The notes: generated by a model from the letters alone, not told the origin. 64,000 nucleotides of DNA from Eretmocerus hayati (GCA_029851415.1 CM056742.1:87658748-87722747), one strand, 5' to 3'. Shown: positions 1 through 12,704, counted from the first letter of the stretch. Made by a program: numbers and translations.

Positions 1-363
1 TCCCAAAGTTCAGGCGTGATGTAAGACCGCGCGCTGATCGCGCGCGTGTATCGTAAAAAATATCCATTCATATCTGGAGAAAAATCAAACGAAGAATACC
101 TCCATGTCAAGTGCAAACGGGAACGAAAATCGTTTGCACAGTGTATTCACCGCATGCTCATCGCAGGTGTAGATACCGCGCGCTCATCGCGCACGTAATC
201 TGTTATTAACACGTAAGCTGTTCAGAGTTCAATCCGGTCCTTTGCGCGCACTGCTACATACACAGCAGCCAACCAGCCTGCGTAAGACTTGTAATGTAAT
301 TGCGATGCAGATAGCGACGACATTTACCAAGCTTTGCTCAATATCGCGCAATAGACATGGATT
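1..363. other. left flank, no gene seen
   Basis: I see no coding sequence. The stretch has repeated CGCGCGC/GATCGCGCG-type words near 30-50 and 176-196. It stops where the left arm of the large palindrome begins. Confidence 0.5.
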
Positions 364-379
364 CCCGCGTAAAAATGGA

Positions 380-515
380 TTCTATTGGCAATATATTGGC
401 GCAATATGGGCCATTGCTCTGACCAATATATTGGCAATATATTGGTAAAGCAATTTCCAATATAGCGCCAATATTGCGGCAAAGAGCCATATCCAATATT
501 GCGCCAATATATTGC
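380..515. repeat. CAATATATTGG-rich subrepeats in left arm
   Basis: Short self-complementary words (CAATATATTGG, GCGCCAATAT) recur about every 20-40 bases. They reappear in mirror image at about 4645-4775 in the right arm. Each word is itself a palindrome, so the end of the element can form a cluster of small hairpins. Confidence 0.6.
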
Positions 516-1949
516 TAAGAAAAATCAAAAATTTCAAAATAGCCGAATTTCCTATTCAAACAGCATTTAACGGTTAACAACAGCATGGACATCATGCTAC
601 TCTGCGATGTGGCCAGGCGTGGCTTGTTCAAAATTGAATTTGAAATTGTGATAGAGCAAGGAGAACTTGTATTGAGCTTCAAATATTTATTCATGAATCG
701 CTTACAATGTACACCAAATCATCAGTTAGTGCATCCAACTTCTTGAAATCTCAGCCCGAAGTATGATTTATACGATTGATAGAAGGAATTGTGTGTTTGC
801 TCTGGCAGCTATTGAAAAATATCACATGAAGAATTTCAAAATACGCAATGAAAGACAATAATATGACAGCGATCTAGTAGCAACTATGAGCAGTTTGTGC
901 ACGATATAACATCATTTGGAGACAATTTACAATAAGGTGCAACAAATTTCATCAGCGTTTGTTATGATTTTCTCTCTCTTTGCGACTCTTCATATAACGG
1001 GCAGCTGGGCTTCTTTGAAAATTCAGCGTCTCCGTCATCATCACACGAAAAAGAGATCTTGGCGATTCCCTTCTCGATTCTGAATAGTTCTCGCCGAGCC
1101 GATCATATCTCGACCTGCAAAATACAATGCGACACAGAGCATCAGATTTCATCAAATTTGAAATGAGATGTAGTTAGACGACCTAGTAACATCGAAAGGA
1201 GAGGGATAAATTTTGAAACCGGTCATACACATCACGAGCTTATGTTTTATATTATGAAAATGTTCAAAATGACCACACAATCGAGAGTCGATGTGATAAA
1301 TGAGATACACAACAAAATTATTGAAGGTTATCTGTGAAAACTGTATTTGTTGAGCTTAGAGGTTCTGATGAATATACGATTGAGTTAATTTGGAGTACTT
1401 ATCTGACTCGTCGTTTGATGACATGGCTCGATATTCTATTGCCAATGGCCCAATCCTCGCAAAATCTTTCGACAAAACGATTTAGTTCGGCACCCAATAA
1501 TTTTTCTCTTGCGAACCAAGCAGACTGATTTGAGGCAAGATGACGTGGTCGTGTAAACAAACAGACTTGTCTACAGATCAGTCTGCTTGGTTCGCAAGAG
1601 AAAAATTATTGGGTGCCGAACTAAATCGTTTTGTCGAAAGATTTTGCGAGGATTGGGCCATTGGCAATAGAATATCGAGCCATGTCATCAAACGACGAGT
1701 CAGATAAGTACTCCAAATTAACTCAATCGTATATTCATCAGAACCTCTAAGCTCAACAAATACAGTTTTCACAGATAACCTTCAATAATTTTGTTGTGTA
1801 TCTCATTTATCACATCGACTCTCGATTGTGTGGTCATTTTGAACATTTTCATAATATAAAACATAAGCTCGTGATGTGTATGACCGGTTTCAAAATTTAT
1901 CCCTCTCCTTTCGATGTTACTAGGTCGTCTAACTACATCTCATTTCAAA

Positions 1950-4004
1950 GGGACTAGGCGGTTAAGCATGGTAAAGTGGACCTTGTCAGGTATGGCCCGG
2001 AAAGTATTTTTCCCCACTTTCTAACCCCAAATTATGACGAAAGCAAAGGTTTGTAGGTCCCAAAGTGACCCCTGTTTTCTACGGCACCCGAGGAATCCTC
2101 TAAAAAACGCTAAAAATCGGTGTTCCTTGTATTGGATCGCATTCTGACGCATCTCAATGAATCGTTCTGAAATTTTTTTGACATATTTTTGAAACTCTGA
2201 CAAACAGAAAAAAGATATTCGCATACTGACAACTTTGGATTTAGGCCCCGAAAAAAATTCTTGAATATTGAAAAACGATTTTTCTCATAGAGGTTGGGGA
2301 TTAGCACGGAATTTGAACATTCCATCGTGTTTGTCAGGTTATTTTACATCGAAAACTGCTTAGAAACATATAACTTTAGGTGGTGGAAAGTGGTCAAAAG
2401 AGCCAATAAACGTTTTTAAAGCAAATTTTGATTCAGTAATTCGCATCTTCTGCGCATGCGCGTCCTCCTACATCTCTGAAAGTATTCTTAATCGATAGCT
2501 GATGCAATTTCCTTCAAAATGACCCCTTGAAGAAGTCGATTTGATGCAGTAAAACCTGAGATCTAGCTGATCTAAGAAATGGAAAAATCCAAGGTTCCAA
2601 ATCCGTGAAGCCGTGGCTCCTTCAATGGGCCCGAAAAGTGCGAATTTTGAGTCGGACTGTTTCAAAGATGTGAACATGTGTTTTCGATGTAATTTCTGAC
2701 GTAGAAACCGAATCCCTGGTCAGTTTTGTTCCAAACCTTCAAGATTTTTGATGATTCCCAAAAAACCGACCGGAGGGTGTACCGCCATTTCCAGCCTTTT
2801 TCTACACATTTGAGATGTATGTTGGGTATAAGCAAAGGTTTGGACTTGTCGCGTAAAAGATGCAAGTACGTTTTCCTTTGTATTTTGACCAGCTGAAGAC
2901 GATAGCAATGGTTTCGAGGCTTGGGAATGAGTTGGGAGTCAGATTTGGACTGATGGAGCTATATTTTGTTTTATGATCTTATCAGAGAGAACTGCATCAT
3001 GCACCTCATATCTCTCTCTCGAGTTACTCCTGTGCCTCAAAACCATCAGCATCGTCTTCAGCTGGTCAAAATACAAAGGAAAACGTACTTGCATCTTTTA
3101 CGCGACAAGTCCAAACCTTTGCCTATACCCAACATACATCTCAAATGTGTAGAAAAAGGCTAGAAGTGGCCGTACACCCTCCGGTCGGTTTTTTGGGAAT
3201 CATCAAAAATCTTGAAGGTTTGGAAAAAAACTGACCACGGATTCGGTTTCTACGTCAAAAATTACATCGAAAACACATGTTCACATCTTTGAAACAGTCC
3301 GACTCAAAATTCGCACTTTTCGGGCCCATTGAAGGAGCCACGGCTTCACGGATTTGATACCTTGGATTTCTTCATTTCTTGGACCAGCTAGATCTCAGGT
3401 TTTACTGCATCAAATCGACCTCCTCAAGGGGTCATTTCGAAGGAAATTGCATCAGCTATCGATTAAGAATACTTTCAGAGATGTAGGAGGACGCGCATGC
3501 GCAGAAGATGCGAATTACTGAATCAAAATTTGCTTTAAAAACGTTTATTGGCTTTTTTGACCACTTTCCACCACCTAAAGTTATATGTTTCTAAGCAGTT
3601 TTCGATGTGAAATAACCTGACAAACACGGTGGAATGTTCAAATTCCGTGCTAATCCCCAACCTCTATGAGAAAAATCGTTTTTCAATATTCAAGAATTTT
3701 TTTCGGGGCCTAAATCCAAAGTTGTCAGTATGCGAATATCTTTTTTCTGTTTGTCAAAGTTTCAAAAATATGTCAAAAAAATTTCAGAACGATTCATTGA
3801 GATGCGTCAGAATGCGATTCAATACAAGGAACACCGATTTTTAGCGTTTTTTAGAGGATTCCTCGGGTGCCGTAGAAAACAGGGGTCACTTTGGGACCTA
3901 CAAACCTTTGCTTTCGTCATAATTTGGGATTAGAAAGTGGGGAAAAATACTTTCCGGGCCATACCTGACAAGGTCCACTTCACCATGCTTAACCGCCTAG
4001 TCCC
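1950..4004. mobile_element. nested palindromic element, family F copy 1 (non-autonomous)
   Basis: The element is 2055 bp with arms 1950-2922 and 3031-4004 and a ~108-bp unpaired centre. Termini are GGGACTAGGCGGTTAAGCAT and its complement. It encodes nothing credible; the open frames on the two arms mirror each other. The unbroken partner arm of the host palindrome reads CATTTCAAATTTGATG at 1148-1163. In the right arm this is CATTTCAAA, then the element, then TTTGATG. So the insertion lies exactly between AAA and TTT with no visible duplication. Copy 2 of the same family is at 9267-12696. Confidence 0.85.
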
Positions 4005-4837
4005 TTTGATGAAATCTGATGCTCTGTGTCGCATTGTATTTTGCAGGTCGAGATATGATCGGCTCGGCGAGAACTATTCAGAATCGAGAAGGGAATCGCC
4101 AAGATCTCTTTTTCGTGTGATGATGACGGAGACGCTGAATTTTCAAAGAAGCCCAGCTGCCCGTTATATGAAGAGTCGCAAAGAGAGAGAAAATCATAAC
4201 AAACGCTGATGAAATTTGTTGCACCTTATTGTAAATTGTCTCCAAATGATGTTATATCGTGCACAAACTGCTCATAGTTGCTACTAGATCGCTGTCATAT
4301 TATTGTCTTTCATTGCGTATTTTGAAATTCTTCATGTGATATTTTTCAATAGCTGCCAGAGCAAACACACAATTCCTTTTATCAATCGTATAAATCATAC
4401 TTCGGGCTGAGATTTCAAGAAGTTGGATGCACTAACTGATGATTTGGTGTACATTGTAAGCGATTCATGAATAAATATTTGAAGCTCAATACAAGTTCTC
4501 CTTGCTCTATCACAATTTCAAATTCAATTTTGAACAAGCCACGCCTGGCCACATCGCAGAGTAGCATGATGTCCATGCTGTTGTTAACCGTTAAATGCTG
4601 TTTGAATAGGAAATTCGGCTATTTTGAAATTTTTGATTTTTCTTAGCAATATATTGGCGCAATATTGGATATGGCTCTTTGCCGCAATATTGGCGCTATA
4701 TTGGAAATTGCTTTACCAATATATTGCCAATATATTGGTCAGAGCAATGGCCCATATTGCGCCAATATATTGCCAATAGAATCCGTTTTTACGCGGGTTC
4801 CCGAGGGCTAGGATGGGCATTTCTTCAAGGTCAAAGC

Positions 4838-5007
4838 CAGATAGCCGACGATGATGTCTAGGATGATCATCTTCTGGGAGAACTTGCAAGCTCTCGGGTG
4901 AGATCTGATGACAAACTGCTTTGTACAAGCTCGGATATCCCCCAAGGTTAAAGTCAGGTAGCCGATGATGTCTAGGATGATCTTCTTCTGGAAGAGCTTG
5001 CAAGCTC
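4838..5007. repeat. two tandem ~112-bp units
   Basis: AAAGCCAGATAGCCGACGAT with GATGTCTAGGATGATC and CTTGCAAGCTC recurs in diverged form about 112 bp later (4838-4900 and 4950-5007). It lies just outside the large palindrome. No function is visible. Confidence 0.6.
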
Positions 5008-8000
5008 GCTGTAGTAGGGGTAAGAACTGATGGAGAGCGGGATGGGACCGGCTTTGTTCAACCTACTTACATGAAATATGAGAAATTTGACATGATTCCA
5101 ATTTCAATTTGAGGGAGATAGCTCTTGTATGATTTTGATTTTTTAGAGAAAACGGTGCCCAAAAACACAAAAAGGAAAGTTGCAGCGCTGGTTGGGGATT
5201 CAGCAAACGTAGCAGACTTGCCGTAAGAAGAACCGTAAGTCAGTCATGGATGGAAAATTCCGTGACGACACATGTTGATTCTACCAGTTATTGAGACCCG
5301 AAGTGGGATCCAAAACTCATTTAGTGGATTTTATTGATTTTCATTGTTTCTAACTGTATCTTTGGATGAATGGTTGATGAATTCTGATATTCTCCTATGA
5401 GTGAGCTTTGTAACAACGCTTGTTCATGATGTATCTTCTCTTTCAGAAACTTGTGCACTTTCGGTCATTACTTAGGCTATGCGCTACTTCAGATATTCCT
5501 TGAAATTTCGACAAAATCTGAGAATATCCATCAAATTTTATCGATATCGCAGAATGACGTTGCGTGAACGGTTCTCAGCAAGTCTCCATACTCCAAAAAG
5601 AAATAAATCAAAAACATTCTGAACTGGTTCATTTGACTATTTCTCATCATTTTGTTCCTCCTATGTGATGCTCCATTTATGGAAGAGTATTGATCAAAAT
5701 TTGGGTTTCCTGTGGTGATCTCGTAGATTGAGAATATTTTCCACAAAATTCAGCGCGGTAAATGTATGACACGGTCCGCTTTCAAGATTTATAATGTAGT
5801 TACGTTCTATTCGATATGAACTCTCTCCAAGTGAGCATTTTCGGATTCGGAATCAATGTGAAGATATATCAAGAATAATATAGGATGTCCACGAACTGAT
5901 AACGTATAATTCATAGAATATGCATACGCGCATCTGGGTGTTCACTTACTCGAAATCCGTAATAAGTCGACCATTGATATCTCATCTGAAGGGAGTGTTA
6001 TGAGCGTCCACAATCTTCCTTGCTATCGAAATTTTGTTTGTTTGGGTGGTCAGCTCGATTTGCACACTTGGGCTTCTCCCAACCAATCTATTTGGAATGA
6101 AGAGATGAAATCCACACCGAGAAATTGATCTGACCACTCAGTTTGAATGAACTAGTATCTTCCGAACAGAATTATAGATTTCCCGGCCTTCCGGAGTTGT
6201 GGAGGGGGTATTGTTGATATTCCCTTTCATAAAGTTGCTATGGAAATCGCCGGACCGACAGACCCTCGGTGACTTGTCCTCTCGGCGAATTGTCCGTGAC
6301 CCAAGGTGGATGAGAGTATCATTCCAATGTTCTGCAAGATATCCCTCCCATTCTTATCTAATCACGCGTTCGGACGTGATGTTTTCTTCCACACCCGGGG
6401 AAATTACATGGGACTTACATCACCGACGGCAGCTCTCTCATGTCTATGTGATTAGACGAATCAAAAGTTTCTTCCCGGGGTCTATGGATAATAAGGGGCC
6501 TATAGGCTAATAGAGGAAGTAGGATGGAACTGCTCTCGCCAACCCTCGGTTCAAGTATCGAATCCTCATATGGTAACTGTCGATACATATAACTTACATA
6601 TGTGGGCAGCATGAGCTTCATTTGATTCAGGAATGGTGCCTTGTCTAATAGTGTGGTGAAATAAACACTGGACTCTCAATCCAAAGATCGAGGGTTCGAT
6701 ACCCGTTTTGGGAATTTTTCAATTGATTTTTCTCAGCCTTTTCCGTCATCTTCGATGACATCAATCGTGATAAGTTCATTGACAGATCAGACCGAGAAGA
6801 TTCAGACCTGTACATGTTCAATGTTCAGAGTAGAATTTTTCTTGTATTTCATTCTGAACCCTCAACATTCACCACTCATTCAAGTGCCTCGTTTGACTAC
6901 CACCGGGAATCGATCGAGTTCTACAGCCAAGAATTCTACATGCATACTTTCCAAAACACGGGTCTCAGCAAACGTGGGTTCCAAACCTCTGGATCAGATT
7001 TGGCCTCATTTGCGACAGGTCCTCCGTGATCTTGGAATAAAAATTCTTCACTGGACCCGAACCAATGTCGTCCATTGCTCCGTCAACATTCTTGTGAGAT
7101 GAGATAGGAATCCCCAGAAAGTGAGCGTGTGGCTCATGAATCTTGGTAATATACTCAAAGCGTGTGATGGGAGTAAGTTCCGAAGATCAAGGGAATTTCT
7201 GTTTGATTTGCCATTTACATTCATTTCGAAGTCCTATTACATGTCTCGTTTTTCCTCCGTATTTATTTTTCCTTCAGAACCGAGGTTCATGGTTAGCCTG
7301 AAACCAAGTTTCTATGTCAGAATGACTTCACGCCGGCCAGATTACTGCATGACTTTCCACAGATTTTCCAAACGCTTCCATCGCAAGTTATCAATAACCC
7401 ATGGTGGAAGCATTTTCATTATCCGAAAATTTTTTTCGAGATCGGATCTGACCAGTATAGTCGACGAAATAATCTAGTGTTCAAGCTTACACGCCTCCAT
7501 TCCACAAACATTAGGGATTACCCAGAGCTGTTACAACATTTGTTCCATATCACAGACCTTGATCTTGAATATAATCATCATTCAAGATTCTCTAGGGCCC
7601 GTGAGGCGGAAAGCGTTCCCTGAATGCTCTGATAGATAACGGAGATGCTTCAGTACTCCTCTTGAATCCAAACTGAGACAGTTCAAATCTATGGGGTAGA
7701 TTGTTGAGTATTCAATTGTCACCATCAAACCCAATGCACATAGTTCTATCCAGATTTCCTTGTCGCTGTAAGTAAAGGAAGATTTTGATAATTCCAGTAT
7801 CATGGTCCTACACTGGTGATTTTTCAGGGAAATTCTGAGCCATTAGAGGAGCTGAGAAAATTCAGTGGGATTCTGGTGACCCATGGAGATTCGTGAGTGG
7901 GTGATTCGAGGCAATACCATCTGGAGGTCTGATCCAAAATCCTATTGTCGTTTCAGTGGATCAAATGAACATCAATTAGGTGATTTATCCAGCTTCCTCT

Positions 8001-9266
8001 CACACCATCCTGAGAAAGAGGCTTGGAGGAGATAAATCGATTTCACTCAATTGTTACCAACACCAACAGAGCCCAGCAACTTGGCGTTCTCCTTCGATAT
8101 CTAGATATGCCATAGAATGTGTCAGTTGGCTCTCTCAAAATCATTGCGTGCACTCAAACGGCATAGAAGGGATCAGGGGGGTCACCACTCTTGGCTGAGG
8201 TGCAATGTTGAGGAGGTTTCTCTGGTAAAGAATGAACAGCAAGATTTTGATGGAATTCGGAGTACACGTTCATGATGCTGATATGAGACTTATACTGAAT
8301 TTTCAAAACATGGGTTTACCTGTGAGCCGAGAAATCAACGTTTGATTTTTCGCGAATTTAACACGGCGTCTAATGAGAAACGCGCGCTCTTCAAGCTCCC
8401 TTCATCATTTTCGGGTTGACCTAGCAGCGAGTTTTTGATAAAAATACTATAGTTGATAGAAAACATGCGTAAGAAACACTTGAGCGATTGAAAACTTGAG
8501 TTGGTCAAGTGTGAGTATTAGAATATTGAGTACTTTATGAAAAAATCACGTGTCGACTCGAACGTGTCAATAGCACGCTACAGCAATGCACGGCAAACGT
8601 GGAACATGGAGATGGACCGTTAACGGATCCCGGCCATTGATAGCACAGAGAGACTCGTCTGTTGTCGTCTCGAACGGACTCTACCAGAGGCAGGTCTTCA
8701 ACATTGATACTCGTGAAGCTACTGACATGGAGAGTATGATCGCAAAGCTTACAAACTACTGTGCTAGAAATACAGAAGTTGAGAACTAAGCCTTCGCATG
8801 CTCATGATAAATCTCTACCTTTGATTCTGCGCGAAAAATGGTAACACTAACCTCAATTAGGACGAAAGGTCTTTCCTCCGTCAGGGGAAACCTGTAGCTC
8901 GATGGTAAATGGAGCGCTGCCAATCAGTTGAATTTTCAGCTCATTTGGATGAAAATTGTGCCATCTACAAATTTTTTAGTGAAAAGGGTGATTCTTGGCA
9001 ATTTTCCAGACATTTGTATTTTCTGGAATTTTTTATTTGACCTTGAAGCATATCCCGATACATTGGCCGATGAAAAACGTATCAAAGGAGCTACGAAAAA
9101 ATTTTCAAGTCAAAAGATTCAATATAATAGCTACAGCATCAATTCTTCGGCGTGGGTCGAATAGACCCAAGTTGGCCAGCCATGGTATTTGGCGGAAGTG
9201 TGCCAGCTGAGGTTGATAATTTATTTTTCCATACAACTGGCTTTTTAGTTGCGATCTAGACACAAA
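5008..9266. other. ~4.3 kb without a recognisable gene
   Basis: Open frames of up to about 118 codons occur on the plus strand (6755-7102 and 7121-7477). They have no recognisable motif, and I cannot support them as genes. Base composition is unremarkable. The one structured item is the tRNA-like relic near 6642-6714. Confidence 0.4.
6642..6714 (+). pseudogene. degenerate tRNA-like sequence (anticodon position CTC)
   Basis: An anticodon-like stem-loop (6668-6684, loop CTCTCAA, so CTC at the anticodon position, Glu) is followed by a T-arm with GGTTCGATACC (6690-6706) and then a T-run. The acceptor ends do not pair and the D-arm is poor. I read it as a relic of a tRNA gene or of a tRNA-headed SINE, not a working gene. 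Confidence 0.3.
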
Positions 9267-9887
9267 GGGACTAGGTGGGTATGGTGAATCGGCCCTTGTC
9301 AGGTATGGCCCCGGAAGCATTTTTCCCCAGTTTCGAACCCCAAACTATGAGGTACGCAATAGTTTTTAGGTCCCGGAGTCGCCCCTATGTTTTGGAGCAG
9401 CCTGGAAACCCTCTAAAAAACGCTCAAAATCGATGTTCCTTGTATTGAACCGCATTCTGACGCATCTCAATGAATCGTTCTGAAATTCTTTTGACATACT
9501 CTAGAACATTAAGAACTCGGAGGAGAGTCGTTTCATTTCGGCAACTTTCGATTCAAGCCTCGAAACAAATTGTTGAAACATGAAAATCAATTTTTAACCC
9601 CGTTATCTGTAATTAAGACGTTAGTGAACCATCTCATCGTATTTGTCGGCTCATTTTACGTCGGAAATCACTTTGAAATATATAATTTTGGTGGTGGAAA
9701 GTGGTCAAAAACGTCAAAAATCAATTTCAAAGCAAATTTTTACATAAACTAGCCTCTCCTGCGCATGCGCGTTGATATACGATCCTGAAAGTATCTTTAA
9801 TCGATAGCTGGTGTAATTTTCTTCAAAATGACCCCTTACAGAAGTCGATTTGATGCAATTACAGCTGAAGGTAGGGAGTCATAACTC

Positions 9888-10070
9888 CCCATCCATAACT
9901 CCCATGGGACATAACTTCCCGGGTATTCATTTTCCCCAGGACACAACTCACCGGGTATTAATTCTCCCCGGGACACAACTCCCCGGGTATTCTTTCTCCC
10001 CGGGACATAACTCCCCGGGTATTTTTTTCTTTTTTTTTCATCTAATCCGGGTATTCTTTCTCCCAAGGCT
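9888..10070. repeat. 32-bp tandem repeat with CCCGGG cores
   Basis: The block GGGTATTCTTTCTCCCCGGG, followed by ACATAACTCC, repeats with a 32-bp period: GGGTATT starts at 9921, 9953, 9985 and 10017. Each unit holds the palindrome CCCCGGG. It lies 5' of the transposase frame inside the captured segment and could be a promoter-proximal minisatellite. Confidence 0.7.
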
Positions 10071-10309
10071 CGATCTCCCGGTCATTGATTCTTGTCCCAA
10101 TTCTTTTCGCGGCAGAAATCCCGGTGAATCTATATCCACACGTTCAAATTCGAATGTATCGATCGAGGTAAACAAATACCTCTTGTTTTCGTCACAGTTA
10201 ACCTCAGTCCAAATTCCAATTCTTTCGGCTAACCCTTCAAAATTTACTGTTTTGACGTTTCGAAATTTCCAATCACTCTCAAATTTGGTTCAAAATTATA
10301 AAAAAAAAA

Positions 10310-11491
10310 ATGGCTGAAATAATCAAGAAGGATAAACGGACGTATCTTCATGTGGATGGATTCCTCTATTTGAAGCACACGACGACTGAACGGGCTGTGA
10401 ATTGGAGGTGCAGAAAATATCCACAGTGTACTGCACGGGTGTCTACTTCTCCTTTGGAAGAGAATGTGCGCGTGCAAAAACCACCATCTGCGCATAATCA
10501 CGCTCCCAATAGAGAGGAAGTTGAGGCTCTTAAAACTGTCTCAAATATGAAACGCACTGCTCTGGAGCAACCAGGGGCAGAGCCCGCACAGCTATTAAGA
10601 GCCTTATTGCAAGTGCCTGCTTCTGTTATTGCTGAACTTCCTGATAGACCAAACATGCGCAAGATGATTCAACGTCAACGATTGATCGATCACCCGCCAG
10701 CTCCTCGAAATATCCAAGATTTGGGAAGAATACCAGCTAAGTATCGCGAGACATTGGATGGAGCCAATCTGCTGATGTATGATTCGTTTGAAGATAGAAA
10801 TTATGATCAGTCACTCGGTAGAATCATTGTTTTCGGTACTGATGCAAATTTAAAAAAGCTCGTCAAATCACTTATTTGGTATGTGGATGGTACCTTCAAA
10901 ACAGCGCCGGACATATTTTTCCAATTATTTGCAATCATGGGATCTGTGACGCAGACTGTCAATGGAATAGAGCAAACATTAGCCCTTCCATTTGTTTATG
11001 CGCTACTGAAAAATAAAGAGGAACGAACGTACTCCAAAGTCTTCGAAATCGTCTTGGACAGAATGAGACAGCTTACTGTGCCTGTCACGCTGCCCCAGTA
11101 TGTTATGTCTGATTTTGAAGTAGCTATCATAAATGCCATCAAGAGTAACGTGGGTAATGATGTGAAGGGCTGCTTTTTCCATCTTGGCCAAAACGTCTTC
11201 CGACGAATTCAAGAGGAAGGCTTACAAGTACAATATAACGATCCAAATGACAGGACTATAAAAGAGTCTGCCCAGAAGATGTGCGCTATTGCTTTTGTTC
11301 CTCCTGCCGACGTTGTCGCAACTTTTGATTCATTCCTTGAAGATATACCAGATGAGTTTGTTCCTGTCGCAGATTACTTCGAGGTAATGACAATGATTCA
11401 TTCCTCTCGTAAGGGTCATGACAAAGGCCTCTCCGAATTAATATACTGTTGTACTTCTACATTGCAGTATAATTATATAACAGGAAATTGA
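10310..11491 (+). CDS. FLYWCH zinc finger + MULE transposase, C-terminally truncated
   Basis: The frame is 393 codons. Residues 10-65 form a FLYWCH-type zinc finger, with W32, C34, C40, H62 and H64 as the expected aromatic and C2H2 pattern. Residues about 185-300 are the core of a Mutator-like DDE transposase: YVDGTF with the first catalytic Asp at 193, MSDFE with the second at 268, then CFFHLGQN at 288-295. The third catalytic Glu, normally in an N-S-x-E-x-W-like motif downstream of PVADYFE, is absent. After DYFE (about 355-358) the reading becomes unrelated, and the last residues come from the foldback arm. GTAATG at 11384 directly after that point could be a splice donor, so this may be one captured exon. 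The start is the ATG after an A10 run. The product would be DNA-binding but not catalytically competent. Confidence 0.8.
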   Translation: MAEIIKKDKRTYLHVDGFLYLKHTTTERAVNWRCRKYPQCTARVSTSPLEENVRVQKPPSAHNHAPNREEVEALKTVSNMKRTALEQPGAEPAQLLRALLQVPASVIAELPDRPNMRKMIQRQRLIDHPPAPRNIQDLGRIPAKYRETLDGANLLMYDSFEDRNYDQSLGRIIVFGTDANLKKLVKSLIWYVDGTFKTAPDIFFQLFAIMGSVTQTVNGIEQTLALPFVYALLKNKEERTYSKVFEIVLDRMRQLTVPVTLPQYVMSDFEVAIINAIKSNVGNDVKGCFFHLGQNVFRRIQEEGLQVQYNDPNDRTIKESAQKMCAIAFVPPADVVATFDSFLEDIPDEFVPVADYFEVMTMIHSSRKGHDKGLSELIYCCTSTLQYNYITGN

Positions 11492-12704
11492 AAAACCCAA
11501 GGTATCAAATCCGTGAATCCGTGCTTCCTTCGATGGCCTTGAAGAATGCGAATTTTGAATTGGGTCCTTTCTAACATGCAAATATGTGTTTTTGATGTAT
11601 TTTTTTTTGACTAACCGAATACGCGGTCAGTTTTGTTCCAAACCTTTAGGATTTCTCACCAGACTCATATGAAATTAAACAACAAAATCCAGCTCCAACA
11701 ACAGAAATCTCACTCCCACCACTTCTTCGAGCCTTTTAATCATTGGGATCGTCTCCGGCTGATCAAAATACATTAGAGAACGTAGTTGTATCTGGTACAC
11801 AATCCACCCAAACCTCTCCATACATCGACAATTCATCTCAAATATGGTTAAGAAGGCTGAAGATGAGCATCCATTATCGAGTCAGTTTCATGAGTCTGGT
11901 GAGAAATCCTAAAGGTTTGGAACAAAACTGACCGCGTATTCGGTTAGTCAAAAAAATACATCAAAAACACATGTTTGCATGTTAGAAAGGACCCAATTCA
12001 AAATTCGCATCCTTCAAGGCCATCGAAGGAAGCACGGATTCACGGATTTGATACCTTGGGTTTTTCAATTTCCTGCACCAGTCATATTTCAGCTGTAATT
12101 GCATCAAATCGACTTTTGTAAGGGGTCATTTTGAAGAAACTTTCACCAGCTATCGATTAAAGATACTTTCAGGATCGTAGATCATCGCGCATGCGCAGGA
12201 GAGGCTAGTTTATGAAAAAAATTCGCTTTGAAATTGATTTTTGACGTTTTTGACCACTTTCCACCACCAAAAATGATATATTTCATAGTGATTTCCGACG
12301 TAAAATGAGCCGACAGATACGATGAGATGGTTCACTAACGTCTTAATTACAGATAACAGGGTTAAAAATTGATTTTCATGTTTCAACAATTTGTTTCGAG
12401 GCTTAAATCGAAAGTTGTCGAAATGAAACCACTCCCCTTCGAGTTGCTAATGTTTCAAGAAAATGTCAAAAAAATTCCAGAACAATTCATTGAGATGCGT
12501 GAGAATGCAATTCAATATAAGGAACATCGATTTTTAGCATTTTTAGAGGGTTTCCAGTCTGCCCCAAAACATAGGGTCGACTCCGGGACCTAAGAACTAT
12601 TGCTTTCCTCATAGTTTGGGGTTAGAAACTGGGGGAAATTGCTTCCGGGGCCATATCTGACAAGGGCCGATTCATTATGCTTACCCGCTTAGTCCCTTTT
12701 GAAA

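Larger units (their letters stand above)
364..4797. mobile_element. large palindromic (foldback) element with nested insertion
   Basis: The left arm is 364-1529. The loop is 1530-1576 (47 bp). The right arm is 1577-1949 plus 4005-4797, cut in two by the element at 1950-4004. Removing that insert gives arms of about 1166 and 1166 bp. By eye the arms are almost identical; I found no difference between 1334-1528 and the reverse complement of 1578-1772. The outer termini read CCCGCGTAAAAA on both sides. No target-site duplication is clear: TTCCCG occurs at both ends but overlaps the arm. No protein is encoded. The short open frames are mirror copies of each other. This could be a foldback transposon or MULE-like TIR element without genes. 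A palindrome with so short a loop can also be an assembly or amplification artefact, but an insertion in only one arm argues against a pure artefact. Confidence 0.85.
9267..12696. mobile_element. palindromic element, family F copy 2, carrying transposase segment
   Basis: The termini GGGACTAGGTGGGTATGGTG and the complement of TTACCCGCTTAGTCCC match family F copy 1. The arms share the same internal landmarks: the GCGCATGCGC block, TTTGGTGGTGGAAAGTGGTC, and GGGTCATTTTGAAG next to the poly-pyrimidine stretch. The right arm is complete (about 11740-12696). The left arm is split into 9267-9868 and about 11478-11672 by a 1.6-kb segment with a 32-bp tandem repeat and the FLYWCH-MULE reading frame. 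The element is flanked by CACAAA and TTTTGA, again consistent with insertion between AAA and TTT. Confidence 0.8.

Noticed and set aside
1334..1772. Two identical 64-residue proteins on opposite strands
   Set aside because: They are the same arm sequence read on both sides of a palindrome, not two genes.
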